A stretch of 64,000 nucleotides of DNA, taken from the NCBI GenBank assembly GCA_003255025.1, contig QANY01009435.1, positions 62,001-126,000 of the forward strand, given 5' to 3'. This DNA comes from Datisca glomerata. Taxonomy: Eukaryota > Streptophyta > Magnoliopsida > Cucurbitales > Datiscaceae. Shown here piece by piece: positions 1 through 11,559 of the stretch. The number at the start of each line of letters is the position of its first letter. Positions within the stretch are counted from its first letter, which is position 1. Made by a program: the position numbers and the translations under genes. The notes beneath the pieces are model-generated. The model worked only from the letters and a program-made list of their open reading frames with translations. It made no database searches and had not been told where the DNA came from.

Positions 1-330
1 CTCAAGAAATTCAAACCATAATGCCAAAACAGGAGAGAGATTTTAGAAACGTATATGCGTCGGAGCCCCCAGAAAACTGAGATGCTCGAGCATTAATCAC
101 GACAGGGAGTCCTGAAATGAGCCCAACATACTACCCAGTGAAGCATTTCAACATCAGTAACTAAAAACGAAATTGCTTACAATCAGAAACAGTTCAAACT
201 ACAAAATGCCACAAAAAGGGATGAGAAAACGAAAGCAGTGAATGAACTTTACCAGATACCGATGGCCGCGATTCGGACAGAGATCGTAGAAAAGTGAGAA
301 CGAGAGCTAAGACTATTAGAGGGTTGGTGT
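1..330 (-). other. possible 5' leader exon of a gene running off the left edge
   Basis: This stretch is less AT-rich than the following 2.5 kb. Read on the minus strand, about 320-253 looks like a leader exon that ends in a good donor (CTG|GTAAAG, donor near 252), and 1-250 would be intron. No ATG or coding frame is visible in the putative exon, so it could be an untranslated first exon of a leftward gene. This is weak inference from base composition and one splice-like site. Confidence 0.2.
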
Positions 331-2950
331 ACCCATTGGGTCCGCTTAAATAGGAATCCAGAAAAGTAGATATTGCTTCAATTGAAAAGTCGCGGCTTTA
401 CCTTTTTTATTTTTACTACGTGTTCCAATCAAAATCCAACACGTTCTTGTTTAATAATAAAGAGAATGGTCACGTGTTTTCAACTAAATAAATTTTTAAA
501 ATTTATAAATTATATATATGAGTTATCAAATGATATGAAAGCGTATTAAATATTTGATGTTCTAAGAGTATCAAAATTTTTTTCTGATATAATACTAAAG
601 TTTTTGTTGAATTAAAAAAATTTGTTAAATCATCAAACACATTTGTTAAACAGTTTTGACACATACATTGAACAACAAAATTTTTATTGAACTCTAGAAC
701 ACATTAATTGAACATTGAATACATTTGGTAAAAAATTTCAACATATTGTTGAACCCTACGACATCAACGGCAGACCCGACATTGAGCCTCATGCATTACA
801 TTTTTTGTAATTTATAAATTTTAAGTTTCAATTTTATCATTTTAGAACTTTGAAATTAAATTATATTAGACAATTAAAGCTTCTATTAGTCAATGTATCT
901 TTATGTTTAGCCGTGTGAATCACGTGTATTGCATTAATAAAAAATTTAAGGTTTTAACTAAATTAATTAAGAGGATAAAAATGTGCCCATTGAAAAAAAT
1001 AAAGAGGATAAAAATGTGTCCATTGAAAAAAATAAAGAGGATAAAAATGTGCCTGCATGTGATGACGGACATAGATTAGTTGAAGCCTTGAATTATTTTA
1101 TAAACATAACTTTAGATTATAAACTACAAAACTTCAAATTTATAAATTCAATAAAAGGTTAACTATGAACCTTTAATTTATGGAAAGGGAGTATTTCTGG
1201 GACTGTCCAAAACTTGCTAACTAATGAAGGTAAAAGATAAAAAAAATCATATTATTTTCTTTCTTTTTTAACATTTAATCTGAACCGGTTAGGCCTAACT
1301 GGATAACTCATATTTAATTTCTCAAGCAACTATAGAGTATATATTCAAATCCTTAATTTATAGGGCACCAATTTTGATAGCTTTTCGTCCTTAACCTTAA
1401 ATCCTTAACTACTCATTGATGGATCTCTTAAAAAAATATTATCGATTGATCGTAAAATTTGACCAATTAGTTTACGCTCCAATCAGTTTGTTTTTCATTT
1501 ATTTAACTGGGCGGTTCAGTTTTTATCATGACAAGATCATAAATTTTTTATTCAATCTTATTTTTATATTAAAAATTAAACCAAACTGACCATGCACGTC
1601 GTAATAAACGTAATACATAAATTACATATTTGAGATATATGAACACGAAAACGAGGTACATGTTATCGGACAGTAGAAGTTTCTAAAATTATATACCTAT
1701 TTTTTATAGGTTTGTTAGTGTGGAAAGATGGACTTAAGTAAAAGGCACATATATCCTTTGAAAAAATAAGAATAATTTGTTGTGTATGATTTCATTGACC
1801 TGACTAGTTATTTTTTATTCTAAATTATACATTTCACGTTTTAATTTAATATCTATCACATGCATTTGAATATTGGGTCACCAAATTTATATAATAGAAA
1901 TTCAATATTTTAAGATAATTTAACAAACACGATTCATTGATTAAAATGAGAAAACTTTCTTCGTGTTTTCGTTGTTGAATTTGAGACCCATTTCAAAATC
2001 AAGTAGGTTGGGATTGAATTTTTTCAAAATAGCATCTCATCATTTTTAAATTAGTGAACTGTTGCTCAAACGACGAAGTTGTAAACTCAAGAATCTCGAA
2101 TTCAAACCACAATTTTCTGTTGCTGCCGTGCTGTTCAAACTTCAAAACAAGTTAATGTTTCCATCTTTTGTACAATGGATTAAGTCAATTCTTTCCCTTT
2201 TTCTTTTGGTGAATTGTTTCTTGTTCAATTTGAGCGGCTCAAGCTTGTCTGTTAAAGTTCATGCATGCTTTCGTACCACATGTTCAGAAGAATAGAGTAA
2301 CGATGAATTTATGCTAAAACAAAGCCAAGCTAATTATCGTGAACAACATCACCATGTGAGTTTGGAAGAACATGTGCACACGTTTCCATATATTAGTTCT
2401 CGATCTCATATGTGTATTACACGTATTAAATAATATGATGACAATTATCAATAATTAATATTTAGATAAAAGTATGCATCATATATTGACGACAACTCTT
2501 GCAAACATGTAAGATGAAAAATTATAAAGACAGTGGATGAAATAATTAAAAAAAAGTATCGTTAACTATAGAGCTAGCATTGTTAATCGCATGGTAAATT
2601 CATTTTTATGTCGAGAAGACACTATTATAATCTCTATTTCTACTACGTCTAAAAAGATTAGAAACTTGGAAAACATTTTCTGAACCATTAAATCCATCTA
2701 TTTAATCATAATTTCTAAAATATCTTCACACCCTTTATTAAATGCTTTACTACATTACTCTTTTACCCTTCAATTTTAGCAAACACCAAAATACACTATA
2801 CTTATCCAACAATTCGTTATTATTAATCAATATCGTTTTTTATTCCACATTAATTATTATCATCATTATTAGGGGCTATAAATGAATGTTAATTGTTGAT
2901 TTACAACATTTTTATTCAGTTGCAAAGATTTTAATGTTTATATATATATA
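331..2950. other. AT-rich intergenic DNA
   Basis: No gene is supported here. The 77-codon open frame at 2062-2295 has no recognisable domain, splice context or codon bias and is probably chance. The only clear structure is the short tandem repeat at 971-1053. Confidence 0.6.
971..1053. repeat. 33-bp tandem repeat, about 2.5 copies
   Basis: Unit of 33 bp beginning GAGGATAAAAATGTG and running into an A-rich end. Copies start at 971, 1004 and 1037 (the last partial), with one C/T difference between the first two. The near-identity suggests recent slippage duplication. Confidence 0.85.
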
Positions 2951-3770
2951 CCAAAAGGCGCGGAATCAAAGTATAAATTAAAGCAATTAGAGAGTGAGTA
3001 TTAAGATACAAGAACAATTCAAGAAAATAGTAAATATGTATTAAAGTGTAACATTAAAAACTTACACAAACAATAATTATTGGTAACGATTAATTAGTAT
3101 TCTCGCTCACTAATTAATTTTGAAGGAAAAAAGAAGAAGAAATATTTGCAGAAGAGGGAGGAAGAAAGCTTTGTTCTCAAAAACTAGTTTTTCTCTCAAA
3201 TAGTTTAAGAGTTGAAAACGAGTTTTGAGGAACAAATGAGAGAGAACAGTAAAAACAATTAAAAACATGAATAGTTGCCTAATTATTTGATAACTAGTAC
3301 AATAATTACATAAAATAAAAAATTACAAAGATTTTCTCGATAATTGTTATCTCGATCTTCGTGTTTGTCATAATTACTGTTATTGAAAAGTCATTGTGAC
3401 TTGTTTGTTGTATAATGGAGAGTGTCATTACTATCATCCTTTGATAACTGTTATCTTGGATGTTGTGTATTGAATGTTGATTGTTACTTGAAAACGTCAT
3501 TGTGACTTATTGCTGTGCATTGGATTTCTTGAATGTGGAGAATCCATTGAAGATCATTATGATCATTGCATTGTGCTGAGGTGTCATTATGATACATCTT
3601 CAAAGTTACTTGATTGTCTGATTTTGATTATTCAAACATTGGCATTTTGCCAAGGACAAATTCTTTTATTCATTTACTGATTGATCTAAATTTGTTTATC
3701 ATCATTGAGATTGATATAATTTAATGGGTCCTTCAATTGCTGAGGAGTAACTTTCTATGAACAGTTTAGA
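2951..3770 (-). mobile_element. pararetrovirus/retroelement-like fragment, copy 1 (degenerate)
   Basis: This segment is a diverged direct copy of about 3870-4750. Similarity covers the leader-like part (2951-3250), the part around 3270-3660, and the coding end (about 3660-3760). On the minus strand the last part still reads recognisably like the C-terminal coding end of copy 2, but with stop codons. The TATA-containing block of copy 2 is deleted here. Minus-strand order is coding end, promoter region, leader, then loss of similarity at the primer-site position. An old, rearranged tandem copy of an endogenous pararetrovirus is the best guess. A nested LTR retrotransposon is the alternative. 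No reverse transcriptase is visible. Confidence 0.4.
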
Positions 3771-3861
3771 GACAATTGAGCAACAATAATACCAATAGGC
3801 GGTGAACAGTTAATTCTGCAGAAATTGAAGTAGAAATAGTAATTATCCCCACCAGGTTTAA

Positions 3862-3872
3862 CTCTGATACCA
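3862..3872 (-). promoter_or_regulatory. putative initiator tRNA-Met primer binding site
   Basis: On the minus strand this reads TGGTATCAGAG, the standard complement of the 3' end of plant initiator tRNA-Met, used to prime reverse transcription by caulimovirids and many LTR retrotransposons. It lies about 300 bases downstream (minus strand) of a TATA box, the right place for a leader-embedded primer site. The base before the site is not preceded by CA, which argues against a typical LTR end. Confidence 0.5.
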
Positions 3873-4167
3873 AAAGGTGCGAGATCAAGTATAAATTAAA
3901 ATAATTAGAGATGGGGTACTAAGATGCAAGAACAATTCAAGAAAATAGTAAATCTCTATTAAAGTGTAAGATTAAAAACTTACACAAACAATAATTATTG
4001 GTAACGATTAATTAGTGCTCCCGCTCACTAATTAATGTTGAAGGAAAAAGAAGAAGAAAGTTTTACATAAGAGGGAGGAAGAAGAATGTTTTGTTCTCAA
4101 AAACTAGTTTTTCTCTCAAATAGTAAAAGTTGAAAACGAGTTTTGAGGAACAAATGAGAGAATGCTA

Positions 4168-4178
4168 CCTATTTATAG
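4168..4178 (-). promoter_or_regulatory. TATA box of the retroelement fragment
   Basis: Minus-strand CTATAAATAGG, a near-consensus plant TATA box, lies between the end of the coding fragment and the leader carrying the primer site. The block holding it is missing from copy 1. Confidence 0.45.
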
Positions 4179-4638
4179 CCAGGGAAAGTGGAGTTCACCG
4201 GGAACCCATCACTTACTTGAACTATTTTATTCTGCAAAAATAAAAAAAATTTACATCTATACTTTTGTTTACTTTTGACTAGGAACTGTAAAAAATATAA
4301 ATAATTGCCTAATTATTTGACAACTAGTACAATTATTACAGACAAATTACAAAGATTCTTGGATAATTGTTATCTTAGTCTTCGTGTCTGTCATGATTGT
4401 CGTTGTTGAAAGTCATTGTGATAGTTTGTTGCATGTTGAATCTCCTTGATAATTGCCATCTTGGATTCTTGTGCATGATTGTTGCTTTACTTTGGTGGAG
4501 GTATTGCCGTTGATCATTAATAATTGTTATCTTGGGCTTTTGTGGCTTGATTGCTGCTCACAAATATTGTTTGGAGAAGTAATCATGACTCTTGCTTGTC
4601 TTTGAAGACTATTATAACATTTGCATTATGTTCTGGTG

Positions 4639-4984
4639 TCACCATAATGCATCTTCAAAACTGTTTGATTTGGCATTTTGCCAAAGGTGGATTATTTTCT
4701 TGTATTCGTCATCACTGAGGTTTATATTATTGAACGGGTCTTGTGAATCTTGGAAGGGATCATAGGCCCACTGTGGAAGAACGCGAACGTGTAATTTTCC
4801 CTTCAATTGATGAGAGAGAGCTTTGGACACTTGTTCTTTATTATTTTTGATTGGATGATTCGATTTTACTGATGATCCAGAGTCAGAATCAATATTATCA
4901 TCCAGAAGAAGGAGCATTTTTTGTATTAACTCCTGCTTTGTTTTAGATTTAGTAGCCTTGGCCTTTTCTTTTGGAGAAGGTTTG
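4639..4984 (-). pseudogene. C-terminal fragment of an unidentified retroelement/pararetroviral protein
   Basis: Open minus-strand frame of about 114 codons ending at 4639. The encoded stretch is lysine-rich at first (KPSPKEKAKATKSK), then acidic and serine-rich (DDNIDSDSGSS), then ends with a hydrophilic, W-containing tail. The apparent start beyond 4984 belongs to the next element, so the frame is cut there and has no native start. I do not recognise the family. Copy 1 keeps the tail in decayed form. It may be the end of a pararetroviral polyprotein. Confidence 0.35.
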
Positions 4985-5774
4985 TGTAACACCCCGATCC
5001 CCAAGTGTTAAACATACGTGTAATTTCACAATTTTGAAATCTCCAATTCGAAACAAACCCTAATTTTGAGAAAAATCTCGAATTAAAATTCTTAATTTAC
5101 CCATAATAGAAAAACCCTGACCTTAAATAGCGGAAGCATTAAACGTATCCATGATCGAAATCTTAATCATTAAATAGCGGAAGCGATAAAGTGTATTAAA
5201 TGCATAATTAATAAAACCTCAAAAAACTGAATTAAATTCTGAAATAAAGTCAAAACTTGAAATTCATAATTCATTAAACTTTCACTCATCATAATTCGTG
5301 GAAAATCATAACGTAAAATAAACTACTTAAATAACCAAGTTTAACAAAAAATGCTTCCTAAGTTTTAAATCAATGAGTGACGGAAAACATTTACAGATAA
5401 CACCCAATGTATGACCAAAACATGAACAAATGACACCCTATGTGTGACGAAAGCATGAACAGATGACACCCCATTCGTTTAACAGAACAAAACGTGAACA
5501 ATCATGATTTCTTATTAACTAAGGGTCGTGCTTAAATTCATATCTTGCTTAATTATCACTTGAATGAATTAACCTCATAACTTGTAGAATCCAACGTATG
5601 ATAATAATTAATCATATAATACATACTGTTACATATAACAGAATCAAACATGATAACATACTAACGTAAAATCAGTCATACTCAGACATTTATCTCATGA
5701 TAATCACACTAATAATTGAATAGTGATCAATTACTAAAGTGTTAACAAAATATAATAATTATCAAAGTGGAAGC

Positions 5775-6503
5775 AATTGGGACTTGCCATCAAGTTGGCT
5801 CTGGTCGAACAGAACCAATTCACTTAACTCGGGCCGGTGGGTCCAATCTGACCAAACTGAACTGATGTGATTTGAACCAGCCTGGTCTGAACCGTTTAGC
5901 CAAATTTACTCTTTCGATTTCTGACCCAAAGCATTATTTTCCGACCTCGCTCACACCCATTTACGTTGTATTAATTAAAACTCTATTTATATGATATTAA
6001 TAATGTGTTTATACTGATTATTTCAAAATAATTTACATGATGGTGTGGCTCACATTACAATATAAATTCACTTACCCAAAGCATATACATTTATCACACA
6101 TGAGTCATATTACAATATAAGTTCACTTACACAAAACATATACATTTATAACAACTGGAGTCACACCATCATGTAAGCCCACTTACCTGAAGTAGAAGAA
6201 TGAACTAAACAATTAATGACCTGAAATCCAAAAAAAATAATCACTAAATTATTTTGAAATAATCAGTATAAACACATTATTATTACCATATAAATAGAGA
6301 TTTAATTAATACAGTGCAAATGGGTGTGAGCGAAGCCGGAAAATAATGCTTGGGTCAGAAACGGAAAGATTAAAATTCGCCAAACGGTACAGACTGCGCT
6401 GGTTCAGATCGCTTCAGTTCGGTTTGGCAGATTGGGCCGGCTGGCCCAGGTTAAGTGAACTGGTTCTGTTCGGCCAAAATCAACTTGATGGCAAGTCCCA
6501 ATT
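5775..6503. repeat. large inverted repeat, ~260-bp arms, 209-bp spacer
   Basis: The left arm 5775-6035 is the reverse complement of 6245-6503 with roughly 85-90% identity by eye. The outer ends (AATTGGGACTTGCC) and the inner 30 bases match almost perfectly. The spacer 6036-6244 has its own smaller inverted pair, 6036-6051 with 6158-6173. If transcribed, this would fold into a very long hairpin of the kind that feeds small-RNA pathways. No gene is encoded. Confidence 0.9.
6051..6149. repeat. 55-bp tandem duplication in the loop of the inverted repeat
   Basis: The segment beginning CACATTACAATATAA at 6051 is repeated from 6106 (CATATTACAATATAA), each followed by a similar run to ACATTTAT. Spacing is 55 bp with a few substitutions. 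It lies entirely inside the loop between the two arms. Confidence 0.8.
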
Positions 6504-7740
6504 ACAGAATGAAAAACAGAGAGAAAGAAAGAAAAAGGGAAAGGGATAACCGGCGATGACAAATTACCGGTGATGGCAGAAGCAAAGAGAAGGGGAGAGA
6601 GAGAAAAGCAGAGAGAACGAGAGACAGAGAAAATGAGAGTTAGAGAGAGAACAAAGAAAGAGACAGAGATAGGGAACAAAGAGAAACATCGAGAGAGGGA
6701 GACTGAGAGAAAAGTAAGAGAGAGAGAAATAGCGAGAGTGAGAGAGCAACAAGGGGATAAAAGAAGAAAAAGAAAAGAAATAGAAAGAGAGTAAGAGAGA
6801 GAAGAAGATGAAGCAGAGAGAGAGAGTGGAAAGAACCGTAAAACAATAGAAAGAAAAATAACAGGAATAACAAAAGGGAAAAGAACTCACTGGAGGAGAT
6901 GCTAACAACAATGATGGAGACAAAGGAACAAGCATAAAGAAGAAGAAGAAGACATGGAGAGAACAAAGACATTAAAAAGGGAGAAGGGGTTTTCGTTGGG
7001 GCTGCCAGAAAATTGAAGAAGAATTCAGAGAGAGATAAATCAGAGAGAGGAAAGAGCAAGGAGAATCAGAAAATGCTTACTGGAGTTGATGGGCGGCGAC
7101 GACACCACAAACAGAGACGAATGAGGATGAAATTTGCTGGAATTCGGAGAAAATTTCAGAATTGGATATATATGAATTTTGAAATAGAAAAATCCAGATT
7201 TAGAGAGAGAAAAATGAGGAAAAAATGAAGAAAGAGGGAGGAAGAAATGGGGAAGAAAAAAAATGAAAATTAACAATTAAGGGACGCTAAAAAAATTGAA
7301 TCGGAGAAGAGGAAGCAGAGAAGCTTTGCTGGACTGCACAAAAGAGGTGGAGGCTTGAAAACTACAAAGAGATGGAAAAGTGGAAGAAATAACAGGGAGA
7401 GGTCTGCTAAATGCTAAAGGGAAAGAGAATGGGTTTGTAGAATTGCATAGGTGAAAACAAAGGGAGAAAAAGAAGTCAAAAATAGCTTCTATAAAATTAA
7501 AGAAGAAAATCAGAGGGAGGGAGAGTCAATCCAGAGGGAGGACAGAGAGAGATAAACATAAACAAAGTGAAAATAAATAATGGAATCTTACCGCTTAGAA
7601 GATGAAGAATGAGATGCAGAGAAGTGAGAGATGGTTGTAACTAAAAGAAAGAGAAACAGAGGGTAGTTAACGTCTGGGAGAGAATGGTGGTTTCGCTGGA
7701 GATAAAAAAAATGAGAGAGTGGGGGGGAGATAGTTAAGAG
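6504..7740. repeat. polypurine (GA-rich) tract, ~1.2 kb
   Basis: The plus strand is almost entirely A and G for more than 1 kb, with many GAGAGA runs and short interruptions. Long open frames on both strands here (for example 6404-7276) have extreme composition: Arg/Glu/Lys on plus, Ser/Leu/Phe on minus. They are composition artefacts, not genes. Such tracts can form triplex or R-loop structures and bind GAGA-type factors. Confidence 0.8.
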
Positions 7741-7999
7741 ATAGCACGTGGGTGTGAGGGAGATAAATGGGTTGGCTTAGTGTGTATAGACATGTATGGT
7801 GTGAGTGAGATACAGTTTTATAATATAAAATAAAACTCTTTTAAATTTGAAAAATTGAATTTTAAACTAAACTATATATAATAAAATTGTTTTACCAAAA
7901 TTACAAATAATCCCTTTTTAAAATCAAATTTTAAAATCACTTTTATCTTTTAAATCACTTCTATAAAAATGCCCTTTTATGAAGGGTAAGGATATTACA

Positions 8000-9117
8000 C
8001 TTGTATTCCATGATTTAAGGTATGAAAGTTCTAATACATCAACATTGATTCACATAATAAACATCCTAAAATCTAGAGTCTTCAATGCCATGCTCATGAC
8101 CGAATATATCATCTTCCATCTTCTCCCGAAGCTCAGTCATTCAACTTTAAGCACATTCAGATAAGTCCTGACCCACACACAACAACTCTACCAACTTCAG
8201 CGCAAGCATGTCACAATCACACCTATTCGTACACAATAAAATGAATGTCAAATAACAAAATATATACTAAGTGATGGTAGTTTATCGCATTTACAATAAG
8301 GCTTATTTAGTTTCTTGTTCAGGAACCTTGATGCATGTAATTGACCAAGGTGCATTAATGGGTGTTATTTTTTCCCATGCTTTATAAAACTCACAGTGGT
8401 GCAAAAAGGAGGAGAATCATTGAAGCCACAAGTCTTAGCTCACTACTATGTGCTTTAGAATCAAAGTAATTGTAAACATTGATTGTTTGAGAATTGAGGT
8501 TCAATGAAAGGGTAATCCAATGATGTTGATTATAGTTATATACCGACAAAATCTTGTTGACATTGGCTCATATTCTGACTTTTGAAGAAGACCAATAATG
8601 AGAGTAAACTCTACTCACAAAAATCTCACTCTTTTCTCACCAATTTTAAACCAGAACTCATCTTTACTTGTCCCCCCAACAACTCTTCTCAACAAAATAT
8701 TATGTATAAGTTGACTAGAAAATTAGATTCGTCCCAAATCAAGAATGAGGTCTCCAAAGCACGTACCTCTCAACATATGCTTCTCCTTTTGAGAAAGATT
8801 TGATCGAATTGTCTCACAACAATCATTTAGCTTTGATAGTATACTTATCTTAGTCGTGTCAAACTTATCCCCATTAACTTTCACGGTTAAGTCGATGTTT
8901 TCCATCAGTAAGATTTAATATAATGGGAAGGGTAACACTACTATCATAAGATAAACCTAATCATAGTTCCAAAAATAGATCAGAAGCTCATAACATTACA
9001 GAAATACTTGTAAAAATGCATGAAACATTCTAGCATAACAATTTCAACCATTCCAGCACAACAATTCCAATTAACATTGAAACTAATTCTAAAACTAGGG
9101 TAGAATTGGTCACGTTG
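8000..9117. other. intergenic DNA without recognisable gene
   Basis: Short open frames (7979-8164, 8582-8803, 8723-8905) show no family resemblance and lack splice or promoter context. No repeat structure was noted. Confidence 0.5.
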
Positions 9118-9180
9118 GAAGGCGTCTTTCATAAAGATGACTTCCAGTTGACAAAAGTCATCTTTACAAAAGACGCCTTC
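9118..9180. repeat. sub-terminal hairpin, ~26-bp arms
   Basis: GAAGGCGTCTTTCATAAAG at 9118 is followed after a short loop by its reverse complement, with small differences, ending GACGCCTTC at 9180. Further copies of the core follow to 9220 and recur near 12450, marking probable element ends. Confidence 0.8.
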
Positions 9181-9479
9181 AGTGCAGCCTGAAAGCGTCT
9201 TTTGCAAAGACACCTTCAGTATAGAAGCTGGCACTTGCATATAAAATTCATCAACAACCTAACCTGCATACAAAAATCATTCATACTGCAGAACATTTTA
9301 TGACTTTACCACACATTCTCAATGAACAGCATACATTTTTAACAAATTTTATGACTTTACATTTTATATTATTCTACAAAAATCCAAATACAAAAAATAT
9401 AAATCAATCACGTTTCACACGGTGGTCGTCTTCTCATTCTTCTTTAGCGTTTTTCATATGTTTGTAATTGAGTTACTTG

Positions 9480-11470
9480 TGATGGACCTTCTTCCATAGT
9501 AGTTGTTGCACTTTATTCCTCTATAATAAGCGACAAGTCTTCCTCCACAATATGTGGATCTTCATCCACAATAGGAGCATCTTCCACAATAGGTGAGTTT
9601 CAGGCACATCTTCTACCTCCTCCTCCAAGAGCACCAGCTCGTCCTCCTCTACGCTGTTGAGGTTGATGAAATGATTCAGAAGTGGAACCAAGTTAAGTCA
9701 CTGACTCACCTCTAAATGTATAAAAGACCGGCTACGTGTATGACTCTTGTGTGATTCTTGTTGACTTCTTTAAGATGAACTGTGCACTCCATGCCTTCAA
9801 GACAAAGGGGCTTGATAAGCCGCATTCGCTTATCTTATTGCCTGTGCGGCTGTCTCACACACATTACAGATTTGAGGCATTATCTAAGACGGCTCAATAT
9901 CATCAAGTGTCAAATTGTTAATATTGTCCAGACTCTTTATCTGCATTGATAAAAAAATATTATGTAACTTACTTATTAAATGACCATATAAGCCTATTAA
10001 TTACATAAATTAATAAAAAATTACCATTAAATCATATAACGCTCCCTGTTGAGTTATGTATCGTTGTGTAATTCTGTGATACCATAACATGTATGACTGT
10101 CATATCCATGTACATCCACGCGCCCCTCAGCAATGTGTGTCCTACACTCATCCAATCTCTCAATGTATGTCTGATGTTGGATGCCCCAATTTGGTTCATT
10201 TCTCCCCCTTAATTCGATGTCATGCAACCGTCTTTCGGTATCACATGGCTCGGGCGCGCGTTGAATCATACTGAATTGTCTTAGAACACGATCCGGTCGA
10301 TGTCATTCCACTATATGAAAGTAAATGAGGGGAGAGACAGACCGCCATATATCTCCGTGAATAATGTAGTATTCAGAAAGTGTATGAATAATATCATTAT
10401 AAGGTTGCCATATAACCTATAAAGATCATATTATAAATAATACGAAAAAACCCGAGTATTACCTATGTCATAAATAAAAAGCATAGTATTACCTGATCTG
10501 GAGTTTGTCTGTCTAATGCAAATTGATACACTTCAAGAACATGTGTGGAGCTCTCTGTGAGACTAAAAATATCTTCATCTATGAGATAAATTGCACAGTT
10601 AAATACATGTAAATGATAACATACATATATAATAATCAAATGAGTTGACTTACCGTATACCCAAAGGATGAGGTGGCATTGGAAGTCTATCTTCCCCGAC
10701 TTTATCATGCATCGCCCGTTGCAACCTCACTGATGCCAAATGTGGAAATCGGTCTCATGCCCATAATTGCAGTAATACTAGCGGGCTTGCAATATCTGAA
10801 GTATTTTTATGGCTGGCTTTGCACATCTCCCTATACAATCACGCAAGGCATGCACTACCCCAACTATACTGATCAGCCTCAGTAAAATCTTCTAATAAAG
10901 GCAAGAACATCAAATGCACCTTAATGTCTGATTTATCACAAAAGGGTACCTCCGATAAGTTGTAGAATATATGCACGTGCATAACGTTGCACATAAAGCT
11001 CATCATCGTCATCAGATAATGGAGAAAATGTGTAGTCAAACACGTCATAAGTAAACGTGATCCCTGTAGATCACGTGGGCCTGGTCGAAATCCTAACAAA
11101 TCTTCACATATCATTGGTCAATCTCGACGTGCACTACCTGTTACCGTCATCCCTTCAACTGGAAGTGCTAACTATATTTGCACATCCTGTAGAGTAATAG
11201 TACACTCACCATGTGTCGTATGAAATGTGTGTGTTTCAGGTTGCCATCTCTCCACAAAAGATGTGATCAAGTGCCAGTCGAGGGCAATAAACCCAACCCT
11301 CGCAACTCTTTAAAACCCAGCACGTATCAAATATGGAAAAAAACGTCTAAGAAGTGGCATGTTCTGATGAAAAACTGTAGTATGTCGGCAACAATGTAAA
11401 GCACGAGAATCCTCCTAGTCCCAAACATGTTGGGATCTATGTTGATCTTGTAAATACAACATCGGGTTAT
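9480..11470 (-). pseudogene. plant mobile domain (PMD, aminotransferase-like) pseudogene
   Basis: In broken minus-strand frames the PMD core can be followed in order: ALDWHLITSFVERWQPETHT and GECTITLQDV (about 11.33-11.19 kb), MICEDLLGFRPGPRDLQG (11.11 kb), DIKVHLMFLPLLEDF then QYSWGSA (10.9 kb), DRQTPDQVIWQPYND (10.5 kb), DIWRSVSPLIYFHIVEWHRP (10.35-10.29 kb) and EPCDTERRLHDIELRGRN. These match the family also annotated as serine/threonine phosphatase 7 long-form homologues or MAIL/MAIN-like. Stop codons and frameshifts separate the blocks, so no full protein is made. An acidic, glutamate-rich tail is visible near 9.5-9.65 kb. Confidence 0.85.
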
Positions 11471-11559
11471 CTTGTGGTCTAGCCTCCATGATATCCTGAA
11501 AATGAGTGTCGTTCGAAATACAATGATTATATTGAATTACATAAAAATGTACTAAGTCA

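Larger units (their letters stand above)
3873..4984 (-). mobile_element. pararetrovirus/retroelement-like fragment, copy 2
   Basis: Better-preserved copy of the repeated unit. Minus-strand order is the 3' end of a coding region (4984-4639), an intergenic region of about 450 bp, a TATA box (4178-4168), a leader, and the primer binding site at 3872-3862. Coding sequence inside the duplicated unit fits a tandemly arranged, terminally redundant pararetroviral insertion better than a pair of LTRs. Family assignment is inference; no capsid, protease or polymerase motif lies in this window. Confidence 0.4.
4985..7999. mobile_element. ~3.0-kb insertion with TGTAACACC...TTACA ends (possible solo LTR)
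   Basis: The left edge reads TGTAACACCCCGATCC, a start common in long plant LTRs, and breaks the reading frame of the retroelement fragment. The right edge reads GGATATTACA at 7990-7999, giving TG...CA ends. The interval has no protein-coding domain. It contains a long inverted repeat (5775-6503) and a polypurine tract (6504-7740). No convincing target-site duplication was found (GTTTG left, CTTGT right), so the right end is uncertain. A solo LTR is the main idea; a large foldback element is the alternative. Confidence 0.35.

Noticed and set aside
2951..4984. Interpretation of the two direct copies as a pair of LTRs
   Set aside because: The copies contain coding sequence, and the base before the primer site lacks the CA end; only about 200 bp separate them.
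6346..7276. Several overlapping open frames on both strands
   Set aside because: They arise from the GA-rich composition; products are Arg/Glu/Lys or Ser/Leu/Phe runs with no domain.
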